Part shown: positions 48,553 to 61,400 of the stretch, piece by piece
Position numbering within the stretch: the first letter of the stretch is position 1
Layout of the letters: every line of letters begins with the position of its first letter
Source of the DNA: Aptenodytes patagonicus
Lineage: Eukaryota; Chordata; Aves; Sphenisciformes; Spheniscidae
Length of the DNA stretch: 64,000 nucleotides
NCBI RefSeq assembly: GCF_965638725.1
Contig: NC_134951.1
Location: forward strand, 28,403,746-28,467,745
Reading direction: 5' to 3'
The notes under the pieces: generated by a model
Told to the model about the DNA's origin: nothing
The model's input: the letters and a program-made list of their open reading frames with translations, nothing else
The model's database searches: none
Translations under genes and position numbers: made by a program

Positions 48553-50223
48553 ATAATATAAAATTCTCTACCAGTTCAGGCTATTTCACTTAATATTTGT
48601 GAAATTTATTGTTAAAGAATTATTGTCCTTGCTTCCTTGAGGAAGACTCCTCGGTGGCCAGAATCCTGAAGAGGGTCTTTGTGTGGAGCTGGCTGTGGAA
48701 ATGGAAGATAATGGGGGGCCCATTTTGCAATGGGAAAATAGAATGAGTCACTATAAAATAGATTGGACTAAGCAGATGGACTCAATTTTCCTTTTCATAG
48801 TTTTGATTTTAACGTAGCTCAGAAGGACAGAGTAATTCTAGAGTTTCCCTATTGAAACAACGGCTGAGCTTACAATAGTCTGTTTACATTCTGAAGTCCT
48901 TCTCCGTTAATGCATGTTGCCTCTGTTATATGAAATTATTTTAATTATATTTCACACTTGTCTATTTCCTATTTGATCTCTTCTCTCCTCATGAAAATAC
49001 AGTTAAATGAAGTATTGCATTTAAAATTATGTTTACATTGGTATGTTTAACAGGGAACGTTCGATCTTCATACTTTAGTTTGCATTATAAGGGTTTTTTT
49101 TTACTTTCTTGTTATATTAAGTATCAATAAAGAAAAGAAGTCTTACAGAGAAAATAAATTAAACTTAATTAATATGTGGATAAGAAAGAATGCCATGCAA
49201 TTCTTGAAATGTCATTAAGGTTAGTTTTTGGATGAGAGGATGCTCTGTAAGAAAGGGCTGCAGGACTTCATTCAGAGAATTAGCATTTGCTTTTCACAAA
49301 CAGTATGTGGATACAGCTCATACAGAGTGAGGCAGTTTGGATCAAGCCCACCCAATTGAAACAACGGTTAATCTTTGTACACTGGTAGCAACAGAAAGAG
49401 TCCTATCAAGATCAGGTCCTCTCTGTGGGAAGTGTGGGAAGTAAAGTCTCCTCGGAGAAGACAGCCCATTTCCTGAAGTTTGCCACCTAAGGGAGCCCAA
49501 ACAGAATGGAGGATGGTGACTAATATGGTGATGACTGGCCCTGCTTGCAGGTTTAGTTGTTAACTACATGGAAACCAGGCGAGAAGCGAGTATGGGATGG
49601 GAAGGGTTGTTTGAAGAGCAGAAGAAAAGAGGAGGAGAGCTGGGTGGAGGCTGGTGGGAGTGGGCATGGCAGGAGGTGCTGCGTACAATCACCCCCCCCA
49701 TGGGGACCTCTTCTAGCAGGTCACCCTTGCTCTTGTGTTGGTGAGGGCTGGCATCAGAGGCAGATATGGCAGCACAGCCTCTGGGCTCATGCTGTCCCTT
49801 CTTTGCCAGGAGTAGGACCCCACAGCCAGTGCTCTGTCATGCTACCTCTGGGTATGCACCGGGCTCAGAGCAGGTACTACCAGCTGCCCGGTAGTGGCTA
49901 CGGTACTCAGTGGGCAGCTGAGTGAGAAGGGGTGGCTGCAGCACCAGTTGAAGAGGTGGGGTAAAAGCTCTTAGTGCAAAGCAGCAGGGAAGGAAGAGCA
50001 GCTGAGGGAAGAGCAAGCATTTCTTTGTGCAGATACAGGGAGTCAAATACCCCGACAACAGGATCATCTTTGGCAACAGCAGAAATCTCTACAGTTGAGT
50101 AACAATGGAATAGCCCATGGCATTGGAGAGGAACTGTGCTTATGCCTGTGTGATACACCAGCCCGTGAGCCTCTCCTCTTGGTGTCCACAAGCAAATGCC
50201 CTTCCAGATTCACTGCAGTGGGT
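48553..50223. other. Non-coding, unique DNA
   Basis: AT-rich up to 49.2 kb, then more balanced. Frames near 49.56-50.2 kb lack splice context. No gene recognised. Confidence 0.4.
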
Positions 50224-50433
50224 GGAGGAAGCGAGCCTGGAAAGGTCAAGATGGGAGAGACATGCTTGCTGCTCAAGGGAAGCAACTTGCATTGGAGTCT
50301 GTGAGAGGGGCAGGTCCATATGTTCCTCATGCATCAGGTATCTCATGTCCATGCATGGCTCAGGGTCTGCATGCTTGTATGCGTCTAGCCAGGACAGTGG
50401 TGTAAGATCACAGAACAGCACCGCTGAGGTCAG
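50224..50433. repeat. 210-bp repeated segment, copy 2
   Basis: Near-identical to 45862-46072 in the same orientation. I noticed only three local differences, such as gagagacatg versus gagggacatg and cttgcattgg versus cttggaattgg. Flanking DNA is unrelated to CR1, so this may be the source copy or a second member of a family. Confidence 0.9.
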
Positions 50434-52224
50434 TTGGGCATCTTCTTTTTCTTTGGAGAGAGGAGGTGATAATCGCTACGGGTGAGGATGGCAGAGATTC
50501 AGAGGAGGTTAAATACAATGATACAGCCCAGAGTGCAGAATGTATAGGTGCTTCAGCAGCTTATGCTCTGTGAGAAAGTCAGTGGCACGTATACGGAGGA
50601 CTGCCAGATACAAACCCCTCGTCCTCTTTGCCTGTTCTCTCCCCTAACAGAGAACAGGCTGGTGGCTGCTAGGCTGCTGGTTTACGTGGTTCAGATGAGA
50701 GGGTAAAGGTGAGAGGTAAAATGAAATTTTTTTTTTGTTTAAATCCTCTTTCTTAACTGGTTTACTTTGCACCTTGACATTTCTACTTCTGTCTCCTGTA
50801 AGAACACACCTACCCAGAAAAGAAACTCCTAAAAATACATTGCCTGCCTGCATCCGTTCCTCAGTTTGATAATTCAGTAATGAACTATGAGCATCATGCT
50901 CATCTCCAGCATAGCATATGAAACTAAATAAGCACATGTACTTACTACCGAGTCAGAGGAGGTTTTATGTGCGTATACATTTAAATGATTCCTGTTTATC
51001 TAAGACGAAAGCTTTATTTCTTATTTGTGACCTCCTCTGGGAGCTTCTGTCATGCAGCTGAGTTCAGCTGGGTGAGTTGTCACACTTAAGGCACTTTGTG
51101 CTACCTTGTCCCAAATTACAGCAACCTCGGCTAAAAGGGTTGGTCATGGGAGACACTTTCAAATATCCCTGAGCTTTGAAGATCAGGACTGAGGCTTCGT
51201 AGTGGCTACAGCAAGAAACTGATAAGATCCTAGCATGGAGGCAATTGCATCTCTCTGTGCAGGTTTGAGAAGATGGCCGAGACAGCACCCCAGCTAGAGG
51301 ATCAGTATTTCCTCTTGCATACCTAGATCTGAGGCATTCCTGCCTATCTGTGTGGAGGCACGGATTACTCCAGCAAGTGATCATCAAGGAGGAAGGAATA
51401 AAGTTGGAGGTTGCAAGTAGCAACATATTTTTAGCATGTTGATGTGACATTACACAGGACCAAAGCAAGTGGGAAGCACTGAATCCTGGTCTGCCCTCTT
51501 TTCTAATCCTGTCATTTAGCTCTTGCCTTACTTGAGCTTATGCTATCTTTTCTTTAACCTAACGCCAGTCATACAGAGGCACTGCTGGAATGCTTGAGGT
51601 AGGCTTTGGTTGCATCAGTGGGAAAAGAGCTATTTGGAGAGAAGTCATCAGCGCATTTTTGGCTGGAGGTTATATGAAACGTTACCATGCAATCTCACGC
51701 AGGGATTCAGAAGAGGAGGGCAGCAGATTCCTGCGGGGGCTTGAATGTGATGGTAAAAGAGGCTTTTTAGGAGCAAGCAGCAATTGTATATTTTAACTTT
51801 TTGGGGTGAGGAAAGATAAGAGCCCCTGTAACAGCTGGATCAATTGCTGCAACAAAGTTATGCAGGGCAATTCAAATGATTGCATTTTGGGGGAGGCAGC
51901 AAAGAAAGGAGTATTAGCATGGAGAGATACCCCCTGCTCATGAATTAAAACAGTTCTGGAAAATGTTTCTAGGCACTGGAACTCTCTTGAATTCAGTTAA
52001 ATTGAAAGATTGGTCTGTGGTATGGTATTGGTTTGGTACTTGCCTGAATGATACCCACGTGTAGCTTGAGAGTTAGAATGGGCGAGACACCATTTCCAGA
52101 AATAAGTTTGGATATAGAGACCATTATTGAGAAAAATAATGTGTTTTCAAAAGATATTCCTCAGGAATGTGGGAGTAAGTTATGGGTGATACTTGGGAAG
52201 ATGTTGACTGTCTGTTGCTGCTGC
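50434..52224. other. Non-coding, unique DNA
   Basis: No repeat or gene recognised. Open frames are short and without splice context. Confidence 0.4.
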
Positions 52225-52455
52225 TAACACTGAAATTCGGGATGGAGACTAGGAAAAGCTCCTTCATTAGAAGTGTAGGGCAGCACTGCAATAACCAAGG
52301 AATTTGTGGACTATCCACCCTGGGAAATTTTCAGGACTCAACTATATGAAGCCATAGCCTACTTGACCTTCCTTTGGCAGTAGTCTTACTTTGAGCCAGA
52401 TGCTGGCGTGGATGACCTCTGGAGGTCCCTTCCAAACAACATTTCTTTCATTTTT
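52225..52455 (+). mobile_element. Old CR1 LINE 3' fragment
   Basis: Decayed CR1 C-terminal and 3' UTR sequence: ggaaaagctccttcattagaag, gcagcactgcaataacc, ttttcaggactcaactatatgaagccatag and ggatgacctctggaggtccc are recognisable CR1 landmarks in order. Edges are approximate, and the octamer tail is lost. Confidence 0.65.
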
Positions 52456-53627
52456 TGGTTTTGAAGCTGTATTACTGCATTTGTCATGAAACTTGCTAAC
52501 AGCTTTTACCATCTGCAAGACACCTTTAACACATTTAACATGGATACACAATGAGACTGTGCTTATCATCAAGACCTCCTCATTCTTGCATTATAAACCT
52601 ACCGCTTTCAATTCACTGTACTTTGAATTCTGAAACCACTCAATAATACAGCAGTGGCATTAAATCTGTTACTTTGATATGAATTCTTGGAAATAAAGCT
52701 ACTTGACAATGAACAGAATAAAAGGAAAGAAGTGATTAACGAAAGGGAGAAAGAAGGTGGACGTTAACTGAGCTAGACTTTGAGGGCAACAGGCAGACAA
52801 GCAATAACATGCTTCCATGTTTGTTTGTATCAACTATGGAATGCATAACATTTCAGTATGTTTTGCCTGTATTGCCCTCCCTGGACACACCATTAGATTC
52901 TATTTAAAAACTGGTAATTAATGATTGCTTCTCAAAATAATTTTCCTAAATGCATTTTAGACATTGAGTCTAAACACCTCAAGCACTAACTTATCCAGAA
53001 AAAACAAGGTTTTTCAAAGGAAAATGATTGAAATATCATGGCATCTGTTTTTCTGCTTGTCTTTGAAATAAGGCCGGTGTTGTGGCAGCAATGATGCAAT
53101 AACTTCATTGAGATTTCTCCAAAAAGTGAATGTATTAACTTTATCAGGACATTTTATCAAAAATCTCTCCCAAGGAAGGCAGTGGTTACTTTTTCTCTCT
53201 CTTTTTATAAAAAATATGGTCATATAATGTCCTGTTGACTATTAAAGGAACACTAAATAATGCATCAAGTCTCTGTCAAGCGATGTTTTTCATCTCTCCT
53301 TGAGGAGAAGATTCCATTGGATGAGGAGAAGTGGGAGTAGGGTGTCTTATATTTCACTTTTTAAATATATAGTCTGCTGCACTGATGTTAGCAAAAGCAG
53401 GTTGAAGAAACACAACCTGTGTGTGGAATGAGTTTGTGCTGCAGGCAAATGATGAGGCGCTGGTGAGTACCTACTGCTTCCTAACAGGATGGAAAATGGA
53501 GCAATGCCTGGTGGTCCTTAGTTTCTAGGACCATCCAAAACCTTTGATTCCCGTTGTTTCTCCTTTAGAGGTGAGCACTACCCTAATTGCCTAAGTTCTG
53601 TTGTATCAAGGGAGCACAGCTGCAACT
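52456..53627. other. Non-coding, unique DNA
   Basis: AT-rich. Nothing recognised. Confidence 0.4.
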
Positions 53628-53694
53628 CTTTTTTCCTGCCATAGACAGAAGACTGTCTCTGTGAGACAGAAGACTGTCTATGGCAGGAAAAAAG
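53628..53694. repeat. 67-nt symmetric hairpin (perfect 21-bp stem)
   Basis: Arms 53628-53648 and 53674-53694 are exact reverse complements. Inside them are a symmetric aaga/aaga internal loop (53649-53652 and 53670-53673), a 7-bp stem (ctgtctc 53653-53659 with gagacag 53663-53669) and a tgt loop. Two direct copies of agacagaagactgtct, itself a palindrome around aaga, make up the centre. The size and shape are like a miRNA precursor or a small MITE, but a replication template-switch inversion could also give it. Confidence 0.85.
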
Positions 53695-56600
53695 AAGTGT
53701 GCTAGCTTATCAACCCACCACATTGCACGTTAAGTGCTGTAGTAGGCACTCTGCAGCCTTCCCCGCCTTTCTAAGAGTCAAATGCTGTGCCAGTCCAAGT
53801 GGAGAGAGACCAGGGAGCACATTCTGGTGTGCTGAGGCAGGGGAGTTACTGTAATGCAGCCCTGCAAATGCCATCGCAACATACGCAATACTGCACAGCC
53901 AAATCGGCAGGCCAACGTCTGTTCAGAAGTAGAAGGCTTTCCACAATGGTTCTGCATTTTCACAAGAAATTTTTGTTCACATCTGATTTTTTAATGTTTA
54001 TCATGAAATAGACAGCTGAACTACCAGATGTCTTGTCCAGTAGCAAAAACTGCGTCTTTGGCAGTGGTCATCCTGTCATCAGATCTATTTGATGATGATG
54101 TTTTAAGACAAGATTGATCTTGATTGAATGTGGTGGTCATAGAGGAAACCTTTCTGCATTAAATACTTCATTGTTGAGAGTTAACTGGTAGCTTTTTCCA
54201 AAGGACTGATGGTGACGTAGTACGTACTGCAAAATACTTTCTGATGGCATTTTTACTATATTTGTCCCTACCTGATAAGCTTAAAAGGATTGATTAAATA
54301 TAGATTGAATGAAGATCCGTTCTTGAGGAAACAGGACAAAACAGATTTGCTGAATTTAGGTGAAAAATTAATTTTGCTCAACAGCTTTTAGTTTGTGCAG
54401 GATTCTGAACAAAGCAGAAAGCAGCAGGCCGAAGATTTTCATATCTTGAATTGTACACAAATGAATGTATTCATACTCCAGAATTGACATATTTACAGAA
54501 ATCCAAAAAAACATTTCACATTTGTCTCTGTGAGACAAGAATTGAATCATTACCATGCTGTCTTTACTGTTTCATGTTTCTTATCTTGATCATGAAGAAA
54601 ATTTGGAAATCAAACATGGGAAAATTATAGGGATTTTTAAATGTTATGCTTTTAAATGATGTGAAATAAATCAACAGGATTCACTTGAACTACTTAAAAT
54701 TGAAGATTCTGGAAAGAGCCATCAAATTTTTTTTCCCTGTTGAATAGATTTAAAATTGTTTTCACGGTGGTTCCATACATCTCATAAAAAGTTACTGACA
54801 GCACATTTATCACCATTTTACTGCTTCTTACAAATACAGCAGTTGGTGATGTTTTTATATAACAAACATGCTAGAAAACAATCATTAGATTTTTCAGCCT
54901 CAAGCAAGATCTAAGTCATTTAGTATCCTTCTTTAGTAAATGCACTTTGAAATATATCCAGATCAAAAGCCAGGCATCAAATGAAATAAGTGATAATCAA
55001 ACAAAGAGATGGTAATTTTTAGCAAAGCTCCTGAGCTAAAACTGTGCTCTCTCTTTCAGTCTGAGACAACAATAGCAAAATGCAAAGTATTTGTATTTGA
55101 AATCCCAGCAGAGAAAAGGGCATGATTTGTCTCTCCCTCTGTTTTTCTTTAGCGGATAATGTTTTCACTAATGTCATGAAGCTGATCTCAGTTGAAAATA
55201 CAGCAGCTTTCATTAGGTGAACTGACACTGATATTTGCATATAAAAAAAAATTTCCCAAGAAACTGTCAGTGGTTTATTTGTCAGGAGAGGAGTACCTAA
55301 ATCTAACAAGAAAGATTTTTTTGTTTGTTTGTTTTTTTTGTAGCAAGGTATCCTAGTTTATAATGTCTTTTTCTGTAAACGAAAGTGTACGTGCTGAAGG
55401 ACTACAATGATAAATTATTCCTGTAATGAAGTCAACTTTCAGTTCGTCCCCAGTTTTTAAGGAGCAGAAGTCAGGGCTGAGGGTCTCCAAGGTTGCCAAC
55501 CTTGCCAGTGACTTGCGGTGATGCAGTGCTGCATCACGTGATGGATTGCCTGGGGCTTTCAGGGGCTCCAGTATTTATTGCTGACTGCACTTGTTACTCA
55601 GTCTTACCCAAATGATTTTATGTTGATCTATATAAATAGCTATAGATAGGTATAAAGAAGACTTTTATATCCCAGGATGGCTGCATAACTAGAAGATATA
55701 TTTCTACTCAGGAAGCCAGGAGTGATACTTCCCATTGTATCTTCAAGTGAGAATGCTTCAGCTCTTTGCTTGATTTATTTTGCTATTATTATTTCCATGG
55801 TTAATATCTCTCCAGCACCCGCAGACAATCTTCCTTTGCTGCTGTTCTTTCAGTGCTGAGGTTGCCTTCTCACTCATCAGCACTAGGCAATATGTCACAT
55901 TTTTGGTTGACCTCTTGTTCTCCCATGTCTTCTGAAGTGTTTACAGGATTTGTGGCACTCCGGCTCACTGCATGCCAGGCACGTGAGGCAGCCGCTGTGC
56001 TCCAGCCTGACGGGAGCTTTGGGCATAATAACAAGAATTGTCCTTTCACAGCTTTGCAGCGCTCTTCAGTCCTGTGGTTGGTTCTTTATTTGAGTCTAGA
56101 GATAACCTCGCTTTTTTCCAGCATTAAGAAGCCTGGAGTAATATCAGATAACATAAATTAGATTGTGTGGTTGCCCTGGTTGTTTGTGGGACCTCACAAA
56201 GTTATCTTTTGGTTCCTTTATTTTCCTTTCGGTAGTCTTCTGTCACTTACAGCAATAACAGACTGACTGGTATTATCTTTCATTTTGACATATTATTTAT
56301 TTTTTTGGCATCTGGTTACTAGATTCCTGTCTGATAAATACTTGGGGCTACGACTTTGTGCGGATCTATGCACACACTTCATTAGAAACACTCCGCTGAT
56401 TTTGTTTGGATTGCTTCTGTGATTTAATCTCTGTAGGGATCAGAGTTTGCGGTTGAAAAATTTGATAACTCCATGGCAATGATTGTTGTAAGCACTGTGT
56501 GATTGGCTGCTAATACAGAGATGAATGTAAGCGCTGACTGTATTTGCCATTAGAAAAAGCACTCACACTGTTATTTGCTAGTGCTCAGCTTCATGTGGCT

Positions 56601-57191
56601 CCCTTTCTACAAATGCAGCCAGTTTTGATTATATACTGTCCTGTTTTGATTAAAAAAAACAACAACAAAACTCCAAACACTGAAGCTTCAATATTTTTCT
56701 AAAGCTTACCACTACTGAACACAGGTTTACCCTAGCCAGCCGGCTTGCATATTGAAATAGTCCCTGCTCCTGGTGCTGTCTGTTCTTATGGGCTCTCTGT
56801 ACAGGCTTGGCTGCAGTAAACACAGGTAAAATTTGGGGAAAATCCCCCCAAACCCCAAACAGGAAACTTTGGGGGGTTTTTGGAAGGATTTTCTTGGAAA
56901 CTGCTGTAACTATTTCCTGGTTTTAACAGCATTTGTGCATTCCTGTGTGTGGAGTGTCTATTTCTACCCAGTTTTGAAATAATTAATTTACACAGATTTT
57001 ACTGGAAGATAACAGTAATTCATTGCTCTCTGGATTAGTATGGGATGAATGGAATGGTAGTTACTGGGTGAAAAATATTTTTAGGATTCTTGTGCTTATT
57101 TGGATTTTTCACTTTTTTTTTTTCTGTGGACCTGATTTAAAAGGGCTCAAAAGAGATTGTCTTAGCTTAATATGACAAATTTTCTTCCCTA
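53695..57191. other. Non-coding, unique DNA
   Basis: AT-rich. A small C-run/G-run stem (ccccccaaa with tttgggggg) lies near 56,846-56,877. No gene recognised. Confidence 0.4.
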
Positions 57192-57225
57192 ACATACTTC
57201 TCTCCGTCATCTAGGAGAAGTATGT
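57192..57225. repeat. Short inverted repeat, 11-bp stem and 12-nt loop
   Basis: acatacttctc (57192-57202) pairs exactly with gagaagtatgt (57215-57225). It is not followed by a T-run and has no known function. Confidence 0.75.
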
Positions 57226-57331
57226 AATGTGAAAAATATGTGTCCATTTCAGCTTGTCATAAGAGTTCACATTTGGTTATGCATAACAACAGCCACTGCT
57301 GAAATACAGTAGTTAACCTGATGGCTAATTT

Positions 57332-57385
57332 AAAAGAAAAGGAGGAGGGGGGGAGTGGGAGGAGGGAGAGGGAAAAAAAAAGAAT
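57332..57385 (+). repeat. Polypurine tract with G-quadruplex-type core
   Basis: About 54 bases that are purine except for one T at 57356. The core at 57347-57372 has a G7 run followed by GGG tracts separated by agt, agga and aga, which satisfies a G3+ quadruplex pattern. It ends in a run of nine A. Confidence 0.7.
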
Positions 57386-58129
57386 ATACCATACATGAAA
57401 TATTTTTTGTCACAAACAAGTCAGAGCTTATGTGCTATTTTGTGTTGCAATGATAGCTCACCACTGAGCTCCAGATTATTATTGGGAAATGCACATGTGT
57501 TTGATTCTTCGGAAAAATAGTTGCAGGGGTATTAGGAGAGGGTTTTGTGTAATGACTTGGTATTTCACTGCCTTGAAATGAAGAGACAGGGACAATGCAG
57601 TAGAAAGAAGCATTATAAAAAGCACCCTTATCTCTTACTGTTTGTATTCTCCCCTAACAAGAAGGAGGTAAAAATGCAATTAGCAGCATTAGTCACAGTC
57701 TAAGATTTGAGTTCCTCAGAAAAATGCTCTGCAGTCAAGTTCTGCTGCTATTCTTAGCAATTTTTCAACCTTGCCCAAAAGTATGGAAGATAAGACTACT
57801 GCTGATGAGTCATATTGATGACAAAGAGAACCGATAATGTCAAGTAGGTGTTTGGCTCCTACATTAACTGTCCTCACCAGTAAATATCTGTACTGAAATA
57901 ATGTACCAGGAATAGAGAATTGGACCAAGCACAAATGTTTCAAAGTAAGACTGTAAAAGCAGGTGGGGTGATGGCTTGCATTTTGTGTTTGTGTTTTGGG
58001 TGTGTTTTCTGAGGTGTAAAACTGAGGCTTAACCTGCATTCGATAATCCTAGGAAAAATGGTATGTGTGAGGCAGGGTTATAATATTCCTTGCTTGGCTC
58101 ACTGCCATAAGAAAAGTGTTGGCAATATT
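57386..58129. other. Non-coding, unique DNA
   Basis: No gene or repeat recognised. Confidence 0.4.
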
Positions 58130-58415
58130 AGGTCAGAAAATAAGAATGGACATACTGACTTAATTGGAGGTCCATCTAGCACAGTGTCCTGTCCGCGACC
58201 GTTGCCTGCAGTTCATGCTTAAGGAAAAAAAGCATGGGGGAAAGGATAGATATTCCTGCGCCTTCCTATTCCTCCTGGCCTTAGTGTAAATGAGTGGATC
58301 TATTAATCATGGATGTATTTTCTTGGGTTTTGAACTGGTTTTCTTTTTGGCATCTGGAACTTCCTGAGGCAGTGAGTTTCATAATGTAATTATGTGGTAT
58401 ATGAAACCCTACCAG
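58130..58415 (+). repeat. Ancient amniote interspersed repeat (CR1-type 3' region)
   Basis: Contains taagaatggacatactg, ggtccatctagcacagtgtcctgtcc and, 200 bases later, cttcctgaggcagtgagttt followed by aattatgtggtatatgaaa. This order is familiar from an old CR1-like repeat common in turtles and other reptiles. Divergence is high, so it is old. Edges are approximate. Confidence 0.55.
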
Positions 58416-61400
58416 TTTTGATTGTATGATACATTCATGTGATACCTCATGGCAATTTTGGTCTTGTACCAAGAATCCGTGACATTGTAGTGAAAACTGA
58501 CCTTTATACATACCTGCTTTTCTACACAATATTGCAGTAGGCATAGTCTTGCCCTAGGTACCACTGGCTCATGTTTACAGGGAATCTTGTGCATGAATGG
58601 TCCAATTAATGTTGCTTAGACAGGATTCATATCCCCTCTTTTAGATGTCTATAATGTATGTGCGAGTGAGAAACTCATCTGAGTTTCTTTCACAGTCAAT
58701 TAAAAAAAACCAAGCACAGGAATTCTAGAGCATGATTAATCTGATCCATATTAGACATTTACCTTTGAGTAGGACGAACTGCATCTCAGAAGTGCTGATT
58801 TCCCTCTATTGCATATAAAGAGAGCACGACTCAGATGTAGATTTCTATTCTGGACACCTTTGCATTTGGTCAGATGAATATCACTCTTAGTGAGGTCATT
58901 CACTACGGAAGGAGGAATACACATAATCCTGGGAAACAACTGTGCTTTAGGAAGTCATTCACCAGGTAATAGGCTGGTAAAGTGTATTTTACTTGCTGTC
59001 CTTTTTTGGACACCTTTGGGCAGGTGGTAACTAGACCCTTTGGGCACTAACTAAGGTGCTTCTGCAGTAGACAAAGAAATGGCAAGGAAATCTCATCCAA
59101 TTAAATACTCTTAAAACAGTTTTTTTTTTCTTAATGCCTGACATCATGGTGTGCCCACGTGTTTTTTTGTGAAATCATCTATAATCTCAAGAGACCCCGT
59201 TCCTGGGATGATGTGTTTCATTTGGACTGTAAAGAGGGTTCCCAGCACAGTGGCTCTTAAAAGGTCGCCCAGAACATTTTGATTAATGCTATCTTGTTTA
59301 TGTTTGGCAGCTAGCAAAAGGGAGGAAAAGAGAACACGAAAAAAGCAAGGCAAGGTGAAAAAACCACTTTGCTCCTTTAACTAAAGCAAGGTGGCAGGTA
59401 AATGTTATCCTCACAAGCACATGGTGTGCAGTGGGTTGGAGAATAAGAGATCATCCCAGGGCCAGGGAAAGAGAAGAGTTGGTCCCTGCACCCGGGAGAT
59501 AGTGAGCTTCAGCTGGCAAATGCCTTGGTGGTGTGTCTTTAGCTGAGAGCTTGCCATCTCAAATCCATTCCAAAAATTTGATCTCCTTGATGGCCGAGGA
59601 ATCTGTTTCTGCCATACTGCACATTGGCACAAATATACTGCCTTGCGATTGATGTTGCCCTTTTGATGTCAAGTCTTTCCTGATCCTGATGCCAAATCCG
59701 TAGTGTTTGATTCCACTAGGTAATTGGAAATGACATTTTGATTTTGACTATTTTCCAGTGAAAAGATAGGAGAGAAAAATTGATCAAAGGACATAAACCG
59801 TCCTAGACTGAGACAATAAGTAAGCATGCAAGAACCTCTAGCATTTGACTTACCCTTATTTTGCAGTTTCTGTAACTAACAACAAATTACATTTAATTTC
59901 TAGTAGTGCTTTCTGGCATTCTTGTGCTATGCTTTCTTTAAAACAAACAAAAAAGACTTTCATGCCCATTTCTTGGTTGTTCTGGCATTTCAGCATTCCT
60001 TCCCACAGAAATTTCAGGTGCCAGCATGAGATTTCAATACCGAAATTGTGAAGAATACCATTTTAAGTTTATTTAAGACCTATGCTATGAACTTTGGATG
60101 TGGAAGTCAAGCTCTAGGTGTTTGAGACCTACAGGAGATTTTAATATTCTACTTGCTAGTCTTCAGGAATAATCAAAGAGATGAGAGTGGGTAGGCCCCG
60201 AATTACAATCCTTTTTCTCCTAGTAATTTAGACTCTGATCTTGCTTTAATTACCCAACCTTCATTCCATAAAATCAGAAATTTAGAAATTTTTGTTTTAG
60301 CTAACATGGCTAGTCAATAGGTTGTGATTCATCTCTCCTGAGTTTAGACAGCTTCATTTACGTCTGAACAGGTTGTCTAAACTCCTGTTGTAGTCAGTGG
60401 ATGGAAATAGGGACTTCTCGGGGCATTATACTCTGATGTAGTTTAGATGCCTATCTTATGGTGAAATTAATCATTTGCTAAGAAGTGCCTATTCTCTCTT
60501 CTTTGATGATGATGGAGCCTTGAACAAGCTCAAATGTAGGTGTGGTAAGTACTTATATTTCCTTAACTATCTGTACAGGAAGCTGCAATTTAAGTCTGCA
60601 GAAACTTCGGCTTTTCAGATTATTGGATTATTGCAATGATATTTTATTGCCTTTCAATGATTTCATTCATCCCTCAGAGTTATCTTTGGTGTGGAATAGA
60701 GGTATCAGCCAAATTTTAGATGGGAATTTCAAGATATACACAAGTGAAAATGCAGAGAAAATGTAGACTGAAATCTGGGCAAAGTCCAAAGAAATAGCCA
60801 GTGACATTCCTACTCCTGTGAAAAGTGTTAGATTATGTTAAGGGCTACTCTTTTTGATTGATAGGACAGGGGGTTTCAGTCTGAAAGAGGACTTTCAGCA
60901 TGTTAGGTATGTCAGTGGCATTTATTATCTTACACACTTTTTTCTTTCTTTCATGTTTTCTGAAGTCATTCTTTCACACAACCTGGTTAGACATTCTACG
61001 ACGTCCTGAATATTCTTTCTGGTACATTTGGCAAGCTAACAAGGCTCTGCTCATGTTTCTCACTTGAACAATAAAGGATAAAATGATTAGGAAAGCATTC
61101 AATTTGTACTGTTAATTATGCAAATTTAAGTATTGCAGTTTCCAAGTTGTACTAACCATAACCCCTTCCTGGTAGGGAACATCATTGCCATTTAGACATC
61201 ACTACTGCAGCAGGATTGACCCACACAGTTTGTATATTCTTTATTGTCTTATCATAGAGAATAGCCCTGGAAGGTTACTCTCTTTGCTGTATTTGTGAAT
61301 CCAGGATGGTATCTATGATGTAGTAGTTACTAGTCAGGAAAGAAAAAAATGTGAAGGAACATGTCTGAGAGAGGGCAATCACATGTCACACATTCAGAAA

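Noticed and set aside
55853-56161. 102-codon plus-strand frame
   Set aside because: No splice or promoter context, hydrophobic low-complexity composition, no family match.
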